The notes beneath the pieces are model-generated. The model was not told the DNA's origin and searched no databases. It worked only from the letters and a program-made list of their open reading frames with translations. This document shows positions 37,444 through 48,856 of a DNA stretch of 64,000 nt, piece by piece. Origin of the DNA: Lichtheimia corymbifera B2541 (Eukaryota > Mucoromycota > Mucoromycetes > Mucorales > Lichtheimiaceae); assembly GCA_000697475.1 (NCBI GenBank), contig JNEU01000815.1, positions 1 to 64,000 on the forward strand. The letters are read 5' to 3'. The stretch's first letter is position 1, and every line of letters starts with the position of its first letter. The position numbers and the translations under genes are program-made.

Positions 37444-38553
37444 AAATATCCTTTTCTTCTCCTCCCACATATCCATATTCCTCTCATCTCCTTGTCACTT
37501 TATTGTATTCTTATTCTATTAAAAGGCCAAGTGCACGCTTTTAGAGCTACATTTTTTGTGTGGGATATATTATTTACACGTTCAATGGATGATACTACGC
37601 CTTTTCTTGTTGACACATTGCATACGGAGGGATGGTTATAGATTAAATGGCATTGAGAAGAAAAATCATGCAACGTTGTCGGAAGTTATGGATGGTTGCC
37701 ATGACCACAGACATTGGTAACGAGGGTAGATGTTGAAAAGTTTTATGTAAAACGATAGAATGAATCTAATCTAGTCGTGCCTGATCACCACGATATCCAC
37801 CAGAGGATAGGAAGGTTGCCATTGTCGATAACACTGATCCTTCAACTTTTTTGCATCCACAAGTATCACGTCAAACACGTCCAGTCAATAGTCTTCTTAT
37901 AAATGACCCTCGCAGATGGTGAACATAACAATAGGATATGAGATACAATATATAAAATGCATGACAACCAACGTACCTCAAGGTTCAACGGGTGCCTTTT
38001 TTATCGTTTACACGGGTTGTGTCAAGTGTCAATCGTAGCTGTCGCATGGTGGGTATATATTTCCATTCATTCAAGTACACCAATGCCTCTCATCTACTAT
38101 GTTGGGCTATCCTTGGACAGTTTGCTCATGTGCATTGTAGCTGCAATCGTTCGCGTTAATGGGTGTTTTAATAAGAGGCGGAAAAGGAGCGTTCCGGAGT
38201 GAGCTTATACTACATATATATACCGTATCGTTGTTACCCATTCAAATAGACTCCTCTTTTGCAGTAGTCCAGATTGTATTGTGTCCATACGAAAGCTCCA
38301 TTCATTAAAAAGTCATTTTTCATGCAAAAAGTAAAAAGTGATGGTAACCAAGGCAGCAATAAGATCACGTGCAGTGAGCACGGACTCTCAATTCCTTGCA
38401 AAAAGATCAACTTGAGCATCATTGGCAAGTTTTCAAGATCTACATCCCCTCATTGGCTTACAACCTATCTTTACTAAAATAACCCCACCCACATAAGGCA
38501 ATTTTGTGGTATATATATGCACTCAAAAGTAAGAAAATAAGAAACCGAAAAAG
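37444..38553. other. Spacer before tRNA-Leu
   Basis: About 1.1 kb without a convincing gene. An 81-codon frame at 37957-38202 ends in hydrophobic residues followed by RRKRS, but has no recognisable family. Confidence 0.5.
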
Positions 38554-38636
38554 GGAGAGATGGCCGAGTTGGTCTAAGGCGTCAGGTTAAGGCCCTGATC
38601 TCTTCGGAGGCGTGGGTTCGAATCCCACTCTCTTCA
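38554..38636 (+). tRNA. tRNA-Leu (anticodon AAG)
   Basis: A class II cloverleaf closes: acceptor GGAGAGA pairs with TCTCTTC (one G-U), the D-arm is GCCGAGTTGGTCTAAGGC, anticodon stem TCAGG/CCTGA surrounds loop TTAAGGC with anticodon AAG at 38589-38591, a long variable arm follows, and the T-arm is GTGGGTTCGAATCCCAC. The discriminator base is A, as expected for leucine. There is no intron. It reads CUU and, with inosine, CUC codons. Confidence 0.96.
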
Positions 38637-38641
38637 CTTTC

Positions 38642-38654
38642 TTTTTTGTTTTTT
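38642..38654 (+). terminator. RNA polymerase III terminator of tRNA-Leu
   Basis: Two runs of six T separated by one G begin five bases after the discriminator base, a standard polymerase III stop signal. Confidence 0.85.
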
Positions 38655-39131
38655 CTCGATTTTGTGATCACGTGATTGATATACATGTGGGGTTAGGAGG
38701 TTGGATAGTGATTAGAATAATGTGTGAGTGTATGCAATGCAATCAAGATAGAGGAGAACGCCAACCACGCATATTGTAAAGATCAATCGATAGTATTATT
38801 ATCGGTAATATCTCGGGACATTCATTTCTTTTATACCTTAATTGTTGTGGTGGGTAGTAATATTCATGGTGACCATGTGTTATTGACTAAACTTATTCCA
38901 ACGATATGGCCGGGGTATATGGCAGAGGAGGGAAAAAAGCGGGGTAAAAAAGATACATAGAGAGAAAGAGATAATGCTAGAGCAAGGGGATTTAAAAAAC
39001 ACAGCGTGTGTCATGCGGGTACGACGGGGTATTGGAGATGATGCGGTGGTCACACAGTGCCTGAGAAATATAAAAAGGGTGCTCCTGGGAATTCCTTGCT
39101 CCTTTCTCTCTTTAACCATTTTCTCCTTGAC
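38655..39131. other. Spacer upstream of the acyl-CoA synthetase gene
   Basis: No gene seen. Short purine-rich stretches (38945-38975) precede the promoter region; a possible TATA-like ATATAAAAA lies at 39067-39075. Confidence 0.45.
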
Positions 39132-41225
39132 ATGAGCTCCTCTGATACCAACGTGGCTCTTCGACGTTTACAGGGTGTTGCCAAGCATCTTGGTGATGAT
39201 GATTCTCCAGCTCACTTTGAAAACTGCAAGTATTTTGTGGAAATCATCATGTATATACATTAACACCAAGTCATAATAGTGCGAATCCATCGTGCTCAAG
39301 GACAAGCTCCCTATACAACGCCCTTGAACCCGATACGGTGGTTGCTACGTAGTGCGATGGTTTATAAAAACAAGGTTGCCATGATTGACGGTGATCGGCA
39401 GTTTACGTACCAAGCACTAGCCGAGCGTGTGCATCGACTTGCAAATGTATTGATTGACCAATACAGCGTCCAACCAGGGGATCGAGTAGCGATTTTATGT
39501 CAAAATGTACCAGCCTTTCTCGAAAGCAAGTATGCTGTGCCAGCAGCCGGTGGCGTTTTGGTTCCCCTAAATACGCGACTCGCAGCAGCCGAGATTGATT
39601 ATGTGATATCACATTCTGGAGCAAGTGTGTTGGTTGTGCAAGAAGATTTATTATCGCGTGTATCACCCAAAGCAAGGCAGCAAGTCAAGATGATTACGGT
39701 TCAACCGACGACGAATACGACATTATGTGCATATGAGCAACTGATTCAAAGTTGCACAAAGCCCCGTCTCAGCTGGAATGCATTGCCGCTTACACAAGAT
39801 GAAAATGCATTATTATCTATCAACTACACGTCTGGCTCTACAGGTCGTCCCAAGGGTGTCATGGTTTCTTATCGTTCATGCTATATGATGGCCATCTCCA
39901 TGTGCATGCAAGCTCGTATTACTCCTGAGACGGTCTATTTGTGGACGCTGCCCATGTTTCACTGCAACGGTTGGAACTTTCCTTGGGCCCTCGTATCCAT
40001 GGGTGGTAAGTTGTTGTTGTAGTACTTGCTAATAATGAAGATGACTCATGTATGATGATGGTGATGATAGCCACCCAAGTGATGCTAAATGGCATTGATT
40101 ACACTTTGATCTGGAAGATGCTAAAGACTCATGGTATCACTCACTATTGCGGTGCACCCACGGTACAAAATGAAATCTGCAACCACAAAGATGCTGTGCG
40201 ACTTGATCGCAGAGTGCTTACATTTAGTGGAGGTACTGAGTTTGCTTGCTTATTTTTTCTTTTTTTTTCTTACTCACCTCCTCCTCTTCAACATGCAGGT
40301 GCTGCATTGTCAAGTACTCGCATCAAGCGTCTTCATGACTTGAACATTGAGCCTACTCAAGTGTGTAAGTGAAACGACATTACGTTAACTCGACCGCCCC
40401 TTCTCACCAAACGACGTTGTTAATAGATGGTCTTACCGAAACCATGGGTCCCTGTGTTCTCAGTTATGACAACGTGGCTATCGCACAATATCCCAAGGAT
40501 CAGCATTTGACACTTGCAGCACGTATTGGCTATGGTACAGCGATCTGTGATGAAATGCGTGTGCTTGACAAGGAAACGGCGTTGGATGTACCACCTGATG
40601 GCAAGACTGTGGGCGAGATTTGCATCACTGGAAACCTTGTTATGCTCGGGTACTACAATGACCCAGAAGAAACCGCCAAAGCTTTTCGTCATGGTGTATT
40701 CTGGACAGGCGATTTGGGAGTACGGCATCCGGATGGTTCTGTGGAAATCGTGGATCGTTCCAAAGATGTGGTCGTCTCAGGTGGTGAGAACATCAGTTCA
40801 ATCGAAGTTGAAAACGTCGTTGTACAAATGGATGCTGTGTCGGAATGGTAAGGTTGCAGGAACAAGGTTTTCTCATCCAAAAGGGCAGTAAGAGATTAAT
40901 GCAACAACAATATCTAGTGCCATCATTGCCGGTCCAGATGAAAAATGGGGTGAACGGCCTTATGCATTCGTTATTCTCAAGCAAGGCCATTCCTTAACTG
41001 AAGCTGCTGTCATTGAACATTGCCGGAAAAACTTGGCTGGCTACAAGTGCCCTTCCAAAGTCATCTTCACCAACAACATCCCAAAAACGAGCACCGGTAA
41101 TTGTGGGGAAAGAAAGATCATCCGCAAGTTACTAATTGATTTACCGTAAAACCTTGTTAGGCAAGTACCAAAAGTTCGTTTTACGTGAACAGCTATGGAA
41201 ATCATATTCGAAACGTGTCAATTGA
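39132..41225 (+). CDS. Acyl-CoA synthetase / AMP-forming ligase (570 aa)
   Basis: Seven exons: 39132-39225, 39280-40005, 40071-40232, 40299-40364, 40427-40847, 40918-41096, 41161-41225. The ATP-binding loop INYTSGSTGRPKGVM, the YGLTETMGP motif and the hinge YNDPEETAKAF...FWTGDLG, with DRSKDVVVSGGENISSIEVE, define the ANL superfamily. The C-terminal catalytic lysine region reads PKTSTGKYQKFVLRE. It adenylates a carboxylic acid and transfers it to CoA. The closest architecture is the medium-chain acyl-CoA / plant AAE type rather than long-chain FAA enzymes, but substrate cannot be told. No peroxisomal SKL end (it ends KRVN) and no presequence. Intron 1 (39226-39279) needs a GC donor. It is convergent with the next gene at 80 bases. 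Confidence 0.93.
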
Positions 41226-41305
41226 ATCATCAACTTAGAAGGAATCCAGAATAGCGGTTACAATGCATTTATTAAAGAGAGCGCATATTAGTATATACAA
41301 AAAGT

Positions 41306-44300
41306 TTAAAGCGTAGGATCCACTTGAACAAGTGTGCTGGCAAGAGTGATGTTGGGTAACATGGATAATTCTTCATCCTTGACATCGTCATGGGTACTCA
41401 TTGATACTGGGGGCGTGGGAAGCAAAATGGCATAATTGAGAACATAGTGATGACAGCGGCTGTCATCATCACTGCTGGTATTGGTGCTATCCACATGACT
41501 GGTAATCCCGATCTGACGGCTGCTATTACTAGTTTGGCAATCTTCTTGATCTGTGGATAAAAGTGGTTGCGACGAGAGAGGCTAAAAGGATAATGTAATT
41601 AGCAAAAAGAGGTGTGGTTGTGGTGATGAAATGCATTTACCATTGGAAAATACGTCGATCCCTTTGCTGACTGATCACCACGGACGGTACTATCCCACCA
41701 TCGTTTAGGCACCTTGATATGATAGACGTCGGGTACATTTCCTTGGGAGAGTTCAAGACAAAGTTCATTCGGGCCTTCAATGCCAGGTCCATGATTCCTG
41801 TTGTTTTCTTGAACATAGCGGCGCATACGTCTGCTACCAACGACACCCACGACGAAAAATAAAAGGCATGCAAAGCAAAACAGCGTGAGAGCGACTATTT
41901 TGAGTGACTTTGAAGGTCCACCACCATTTTCTTGATCCGATTGTTGTTGCTGTTGTCGACTCCCATCCGTGTTTTTTCCAGTAGTCGACTCGTGTACCTC
42001 CACTGATACCTTGATTTGTTGTGGTAATGCATCTGTATTGCGTAGCTGATACACGTAGTATCCACTATATCGGCGTGTGTCATTGGCTTTGATGGATACA
42101 ATCGGGCTGACACCTACAAGTGGTGTTGGATCTTGCATTATGGATGAAGCTGATGTGATTGGGATATGGCTGGGGTCGTTCATGATTCGATAAGGCTGTC
42201 CTTGGTCATTGAATGTGATTGCCTTGTTATTCTCGTTCCTTTCCCCTTGCCATCCATTCATCGTTTCAAAGGTAATAGCGACCATTTCATTATCCACCGA
42301 GCTGAACCGAAATACAAGGTCCTTGTTGGGAGCATCCACAAAAGTCTTGAATACAAGTCGATCTGTCAAGACGCCATGGTATGATTCACCCACGTTCACA
42401 GGAATGCCTACTTGTGATCCAATTAGCTAGAATGCTTCGATGTATATATAGAGGACACTTACGCATAGGACATGTCAAATGAGCATTGGTATCATTGAAT
42501 GTACATGATCCATGGGTATACGAGCAATAGGGTCTTTGCTGGCAATCTAAGATAATACGTATTTAGTTATATCCATGTCACGAATTATAAAAAAAGACTT
42601 ACCATCACAATCACTATATGTGCTACACCATCGTATACCTATGCTAACGTTTTGACATGAACAAGAGAGCAAAAAAAGATGATTCCATCTACTTACTTTT
42701 GCATAGTTGTTCCTGAGTCGTGTCCCTCTTGGGGGTTGATGGAATGGAAACACGTGAGACATCTCCCAAATCGATCCCATTGTGCCCTCCAAATATCCAA
42801 GCTTCGCCATTTCGCATAATCAAACTATGTCCCATCCTTGGATCGGATTGAATGGCCATGTCATTAGATGAAAAGGTGCCACATACTATGTACAATGGTC
42901 GAGATTAGTTGTCGTCATCGGGGATATCTGAGCTTGCAAGAGTGACATACCGAAATCGTACACGTTGGCATCGGCATAAAAGCATGATGCATGATTGTCC
43001 GACGTCGTGTCATCGTCGTCGTTTGGTGTTTGTCCTCCGAATAACAATGCTTGGTCTTTTTGAAATAGCACAGCTGCTCCTTGTATTCGTTCCTGAAACT
43101 TTGACTGTGGCTGATCCAGGTACCAAAGATCGCTCGGAATGTGATACTCGAATATGGCATTGCTTTTGTTTTCTCGTAGACCACCAAAATAGTAGATCGA
43201 CTCGGTGTCTGGATGGTAGATCCCTTGAGCTCCCACACAACCAATACTGTTTTTCCTCAATTGATTTTTCCAGTATCCAGTAACTATTGCAATCAATGTT
43301 AGATTTCTTTCCTTTCCCACTCCTCGAGACTTTACACTTGCCAACGTCATAGACATAGATACTTCGAGACATGCTGTGATTGGTTGCCATGTATCCGCCA
43401 AAGACAAACATCTGGGTCGAATTACTTTGTTGGGAAACAATGGTCACCGTTGGATCGATAAGAATGGGCGGCCTATTGTCACTGGCAAAGCTCACTTGTT
43501 CCCATGACCATGTTTCTGTAGAGATGGTATAATCAGCCTTGTTGTGCATTCTCGGTCCATCCCATAAGATACTTGCCTGGATCCATACGCCATAAATCAC
43601 TCAGAACAACGCCTGGTCTTCCTTTTCCACCAAAGCAATATACATAACCATCATGCATAAACAAAGTGTGTCCATAACGAGCAATAGGCGACGTCGATGA
43701 AGCTATGGTCGGTGTTGTCCAACTCATGTTGCCTAAATACATTCATCAGCAAAAGACTTCAAATAAGGAAGCATACTCCATTACCAAAATGAAATTCTAT
43801 CAGACTCGGACTAGCCAATCCATTCAAGGTCGTTCCACCGTATACAATCATGCTGTCACGAGGAGGATAATACACAGCACCATGCAAACTACGAGAAAAA
43901 ATCGCTGATAGCCATTCCATTAGAGACGTTTAATTGAACTTGATATCCACTCACACTGATCACAAGTAGCGCCTTGAAACCCTGGTGCGCAAACACAGGT
44001 GCCGTTGTTACAGGTGCCATGATCTCCACAAGCACTGCATGTGTCTAATTTATCAGATCATAATAAGTCGTTGGGAGACACAAAGAACACACAGCATGGG
44101 ACTCGTACCGATAGCTTGGTATATTGCATGAAATCCTTTTCCTGTGGTCATTGCTATTGACATTGTGGAGGAAGCATATATCGGTAGTGGTAACTGGGAT
44201 CCACATAGGCTGGCTAATACGGTGCCATCACTGGATACATTGATATAGTCCTGGCTTGAACGAATGGATCAACAAGAGATTCATGCAGCCCGAAAAGGCA

Positions 44301-44613
44301 GTAATAATGATCGGCATAAAGCGTAAACTCACCCACAAATAAGGTCCAACATAGTGAACTCGAGCTTGACAAGGGACCCTGCAGTAGCCTCCAATCGCCA
44401 TTCACAGTTGCTAATTCCACCCATGAGTCACTTTTTGCGTATTGAATTTAAAGAAAAGAGTACATACGTAATAAAAGAAGAAGACAACTCGGTTGGCTCG
44501 GTTGTAGCTGTGAGCGTTTCGCCGCACCTTTTGCGTACATGAGGACCTGAATGAAAGGGCATGGCTACTATGCCCATGCATGTTGAAAGCAAGAGCAGCA
44601 GCAATGACGGCAT
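41306..44613 (-). CDS. CUB-EGF-Kelch single-pass membrane protein, attractin-like (859 aa)
   Basis: Thirteen exons: 44613-44468, 44410-44333, 44254-44109, 44044-43957, 43888-43785, 43732-43577, 43515-43342, 43283-42951, 42885-42697, 42638-42603, 42546-42463, 42410-41641, 41581-41306. A signal peptide (MPSLLLLLLSTCMGIVAM) is followed by a CUB-like domain (NCEWRLEATAGSLVKLEF, GQDYINVSSDG, SLCGSQLP, GFHAIY), an EGF module (CSACGDHGTCNNGTCVCAPG) and about six Kelch blades (YGHTLFMHDGYVYCFGG, YYFGGLRENKSNAIFEY, ALLFGGQTP, GHSLIMRNGEAWIFGGHNG). A second Cys-rich module (CQQRPYCSYTHGSC) and an extracellular beta region precede one membrane helix (SLKIVALTLFCFACLLFFVV) and a cytoplasmic tail of about 175 residues. 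Order matches animal attractin/MEGF8. Ligand and signalling role are unknown. Two introns (43516-43576, 43284-43341) need GC donors. Confidence 0.88.
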
Positions 44614-44920
44614 GTGGAAGCTGCGGATACGAGAAAGTGTGGTGGGTATAGAACAAAAGAGACGAACACCTGATTATGGCGGATCACCAAAAGGCATTGA
44701 TTGTATCACTCTCGACATCAGCCTTACCACCATTTATAGCTCAGCATCCATGGCAACTGGCAGTAGTTACTTAGACAGTCGCACTAGGCTTCCTTTCCAT
44801 TTCAGTTAATGTCATTCATGATATAGCTCAATAATGATCCATCTCAATGATTGTCCACAATGTTGTAAATAAATTATGTATTAAGTAATGGTATACTATC
44901 AATCGAGATCCTGTTTACTA

Positions 44921-46502
44921 CTAGTCATCTTGCTTCTTTTCCTCTTGTTGTTTCAATTCATCCTTCATAATCCATGACAAGAAACCTCGAACAGATGATC
45001 GTACATGGGACTTGTCGTTAAACATGGCATCCAATACCACCGCCATGGAAGAAGCAAATACGGTCGTTTCGGCAGCTTCAGTGGCTACCGATTCCCACCA
45101 TCGCCCCTTTTGATGAGGGCCCAAAACACGTTCAAACATTGATAGCATGGCTCTTGGTACAACATACAATGCCATTTCACCTCGTCGATGAGGACTTTCA
45201 ATGAGAAGAGATAAACCGCAGAGCATACATCCAACAAGGGGCGCCAATGTGTTATCCAGGTACGATTGATTCACATTCAGGACTTGGTGACCAATGCGTG
45301 TGCGGACAAGGCAAATTGAGTACCAAATGATTGTGATAAAAGAGGCCAAAAATGTAGAGGAGCGTGTAGATGCCTTGAGAATATGGAACAGCCGACTGCC
45401 TGGGTTTTGTAACAATTGGGATGTTCGGAAAAGCAGAGGTGGTAATAAATGGACCGAGAGGTATAGCTAATAAAAGAGCGTGAGCTCCTGTGGAGTGCAA
45501 GTTTCCCCCCATATTTATGTATACTTACGGGATACACCTTGAGGAATCCTTTGACAAAGCGATTCATGGCATATACTTCGCATCCATAGGGTTGTCCTTG
45601 ATGTACAATCTGGCATGGGATACGTCCATTCATAGGATCTCCAGCTGCTTTTGGAAGTCCGAGTTCAACCGCATAATCACCAAGAAGGTCTTGCATACCG
45701 GTATCTTTCTATAATAAAACAGGTTAACATCGCTTGTATTTAAGCGAGACTCCTATATACTTGCCCCATAAACCCAATCACCGCTTCGAATAGCGCGTAA
45801 TGCCATCAGTAATCGCTTATCCATCTCGGACATTTTTGTGATCCAACCCGAGTACGACCTGTTTTGTGTCAATGCAATGATGAGTGATCTTGTAACATAG
45901 TAAAGTCGCCAAAGTTACCCAGGTAATCTCTCAGGTGCATAGAACCATGCAAACATAATCTCGGTACATGCGGTTGTGAACACAGCGACGCTACCATAGT
46001 CAAGCAACCAACCAGGGACGCGTTGTCGAACAGTGGGAGAGTCGTATGCACGATGAGCCATGACATCCAATGCTCGCACCAAAGCAAATAGGGTGAAATC
46101 CAATGTTTTTGTACGAGGGAAAACACGTCGAACGAGGAACATGCTGAGAGCAGAAGATAAAAAGATGGCCGTCTTGCGATCCACCTTATGACGCCACTGT
46201 TGTTGTTGTTTCGTTTGCGTCGTGTAGTGTTGGTGAACGTATCGCAGCAAGTGATGACCAGCAAATGCACCTGCCACCAATGTTGGGAACCCATTCTCTA
46301 GCACATTTCTCTGTATAAGCTGTAGCAATGGCGGTGTCTTTTTGGATGAACGCGTTGCTGCTTTCAATGCTGCGATCGCGATGCCTGGAAGTGCTGTGAG
46401 GGACCATGACAGAACAAAAGCACGAATAGCTGTCTTGACAGCAGGCGACGACAATGGTGTCTCGGGTTGTTTGCTGTTTTCTTGAGTAGGTGCAGCGCCC
46501 AT
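44921..46502 (-). CDS. TMEM135-like multi-pass membrane protein (467 aa)
   Basis: Four exons: 46502-45919, 45858-45765, 45708-45529, 45466-44921. Hydrophobic segments near residues 25-50, 80-100, 115-135 and 170-195, and several after 290, indicate a multi-pass protein. The middle motif PCQIVHQGQPYGCEV, followed by AMNRFVKGFLKVYPVYLSVHLLPPLLF, is the hallmark of TMEM135 and the related fungal family. Animal TMEM135 acts at mitochondria and peroxisomes in lipid handling and organelle dynamics; the fungal role is not established. The intron at 45709-45764 needs a GC donor. The tail is charged (KDELKQQEEKKQDD). Confidence 0.88.
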
Positions 46503-48856
46503 AGTTGTGTCTGTGAGAGAGGAGGAAAAGAGAAGATGTCAAGGAACAGGCTTTCATGGACTTTCAATTTGAACACATTCCATGTAGGACAAGGTAGCTA
46601 CTTCTGGATGGACCTATTAAGATGGACAGGATTAGGCACCTTACATTTAACTGATTCCACATGCGTATCTCATGATATCGTATTTACCAGAATAGTATTC
46701 GTTATATGAGACGTCCACTGCCTTTGATGTTTGATCATTACAAGAGGCCAAAATAAACACAATGCGATTAACAACTTTCACATGAAAATGATTTTCCCCC
46801 CGCACTTGGAGCCTCTTTCCCTCGACAGTCTGCGTAACCTCCCAACAAAAAAAAACATGAACCCCTTATCCCGATCGGCATTGGCTAATCTATAATGACT
46901 TGATGTGAGCTTGTTCTTCTAAATCATCGTGTGATTTCTTCATCAACAGGAAGGCATCATTTTGGCCTGACACAAATTCGATTTTGGAGATGCATTACAA
47001 AAGGAAGCGGAACACACAACCGCAAGGAACCTGCATCATCATCATCATCATCGTTGAATTCACCACAACCGCCAGATGGGTGATCGTCATTATCATCGAC
47101 CTTGTCTTTCAATGAAGCAGGTGCTTTACACAACGTTCGGAATAGCTTGCTGCACCAAAGGAAATCAATGTGATGCACACACGACAATGAAATCGGGATC
47201 AAAATGAAACGCTCTCGATCATCGCGACTCCAGGTTTGATCCAAAGGGTCACTAAAAATGATTCCCCTGCCTTGATGCGTAGTTGATATAGCAGAAGAAA
47301 GATGTGATACAGTAAAGAGTCCAGTAGATGGTGATGGGCGAACATTCATTTATAATGCATACATGCGTGGAATCTCTGTGCTCACAAAAGGAAAGAGAAA
47401 GAAATGGGAAAATTACTCACAACCTCTTTTTTTTTCGTATGGACGGCAACAGCTCTCACTCCAACAGACATGAAAGCAAGGCTGCTATTATGGTCACGCA
47501 TCACTTTCTCCTGCATCCACTTGGTAGTATATACCATCAATGACTTGTGGTAAATCCCAAGCATCTTTGTTGCTTTGTCACTGGTACTCATTATAGTCTT
47601 GGTGATATACATCCTTTCTTAACTTGTACGGTATTATAAATTGCTTCGCAAATTGGATGTTTATGGGTCATCCACTGCGTACCTCTGCCATCATCAATAT
47701 AATAATGATGCTCTCTACAATCCATTATCAGGAGTAAGACATTGATTACGCAAAAGGTGAGCTATCATATATGTATTGATCTCAAATGGCTATTACAATG
47801 GACCATAGCTGACGCCTTTGGTCAAGCTCCTTTTCATATCCAGTGGTGTTACACGAGTGAATGCAAACGATGATCTTGAGCTTATTCGGAGGATGGCCGA
47901 AATGACTCTTGAGAAAAAAAGATGCTTGGCTTATGAGAGAGGATATGTAGTGTGGATACTATATTCGCTTCAAGCAGGATGACATAATTGAGGTTGTATG
48001 CTGCTGCTGCTGCTGAGATTGATCCACCACCAGTATTATTTCAGGCACCACCACCCCCCGCCACAAATGAAAATGAAACAACAATAGCAATAGTCAATTA
48101 TGCGGTTCACTCTTTTGTGTATCCTTGGAAATGCATTGATTTATAAAGTAGTAACTCCTTTTGTCTGCACTGTACACAGTTGAGAAAGGTTCCAGGGATT
48201 ACGCAGTAACAAATGATGGGATGCGTTGATCGATCATGTATAAGGTTGGGTTGATGAGTGATGTAAAGGAACTAGGTGCACCATGCAATTATTGTCGGAG
48301 CGGTGACCATGAAAGTAAAAAAAAAGGGGCGGGTTGATGAAAGTACATAAACGTGCTATATTATTATAACTCGACTGAAAGGGGAAAAGGGGGAAGAAGG
48401 TGGAGGGAAACAACGCAATCAAGGGTAGTACATGAGATACAAGAAGAGGATATCATCGTTGACGTGTGTATAAATAAATCTTCATATCGAAAGAGTCAAA
48501 GCAATCATTATGATCAAGTATAGTAAATATATAAAATGGGATGAATGCACACACACCTGTGCTACAGCATATGCAGGCTCCGCACTAGAGAGTGAGAGTG
48601 AGTAAAAGGTTACCCTACTTTTCTGTACGCACTTACATACATCTTCCTCTTTCTTTACCCTTTTTTTTCTTTACCCGTAGCTTCCGCGGCCAGCAGCAAT
48701 CTTGGTTTCTTCGAGGTGTTGCTTACTGCTTGCTACTGTTTCCTCTTTTTCACGACGTATTAACTTGAGAGGAAACGAAACGAAAACGACTCCATCGACC
48801 ATCCCATCAACCCCTGACACTGGTGCTGTTGCTGCATTCATTCATTCTTATTCAGC
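46503..48856. other. Spacer of 2.35 kb before the dynactin gene
   Basis: Apart from a doubtful small gene at 46957-47591 I see no coding region. There is a CTG/CTGCTG run near 48001 and pyrimidine-rich tracts before the dynactin start (48640-48680). No tRNA or shared repeat was found. Confidence 0.45.
46957..47591 (-). CDS. Doubtful small two-exon gene
   Basis: A frame from ATG 47591 (MSTSDKATKMLGIYHKSLMV) is open for 57 codons to a good donor (GTT|GTGAGT) at 47420. A pyrimidine-rich stretch and CACAG acceptor near 47373 follow. A second frame (47349-46957) has its own ATG and an Asp run near its end (FNDDDDDDAG), but an upstream in-frame stop prevents a simple join. Neither half matches a family I recognise. 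This may be two short genes, one gene with another splice, or non-coding sequence. Confidence 0.25.
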
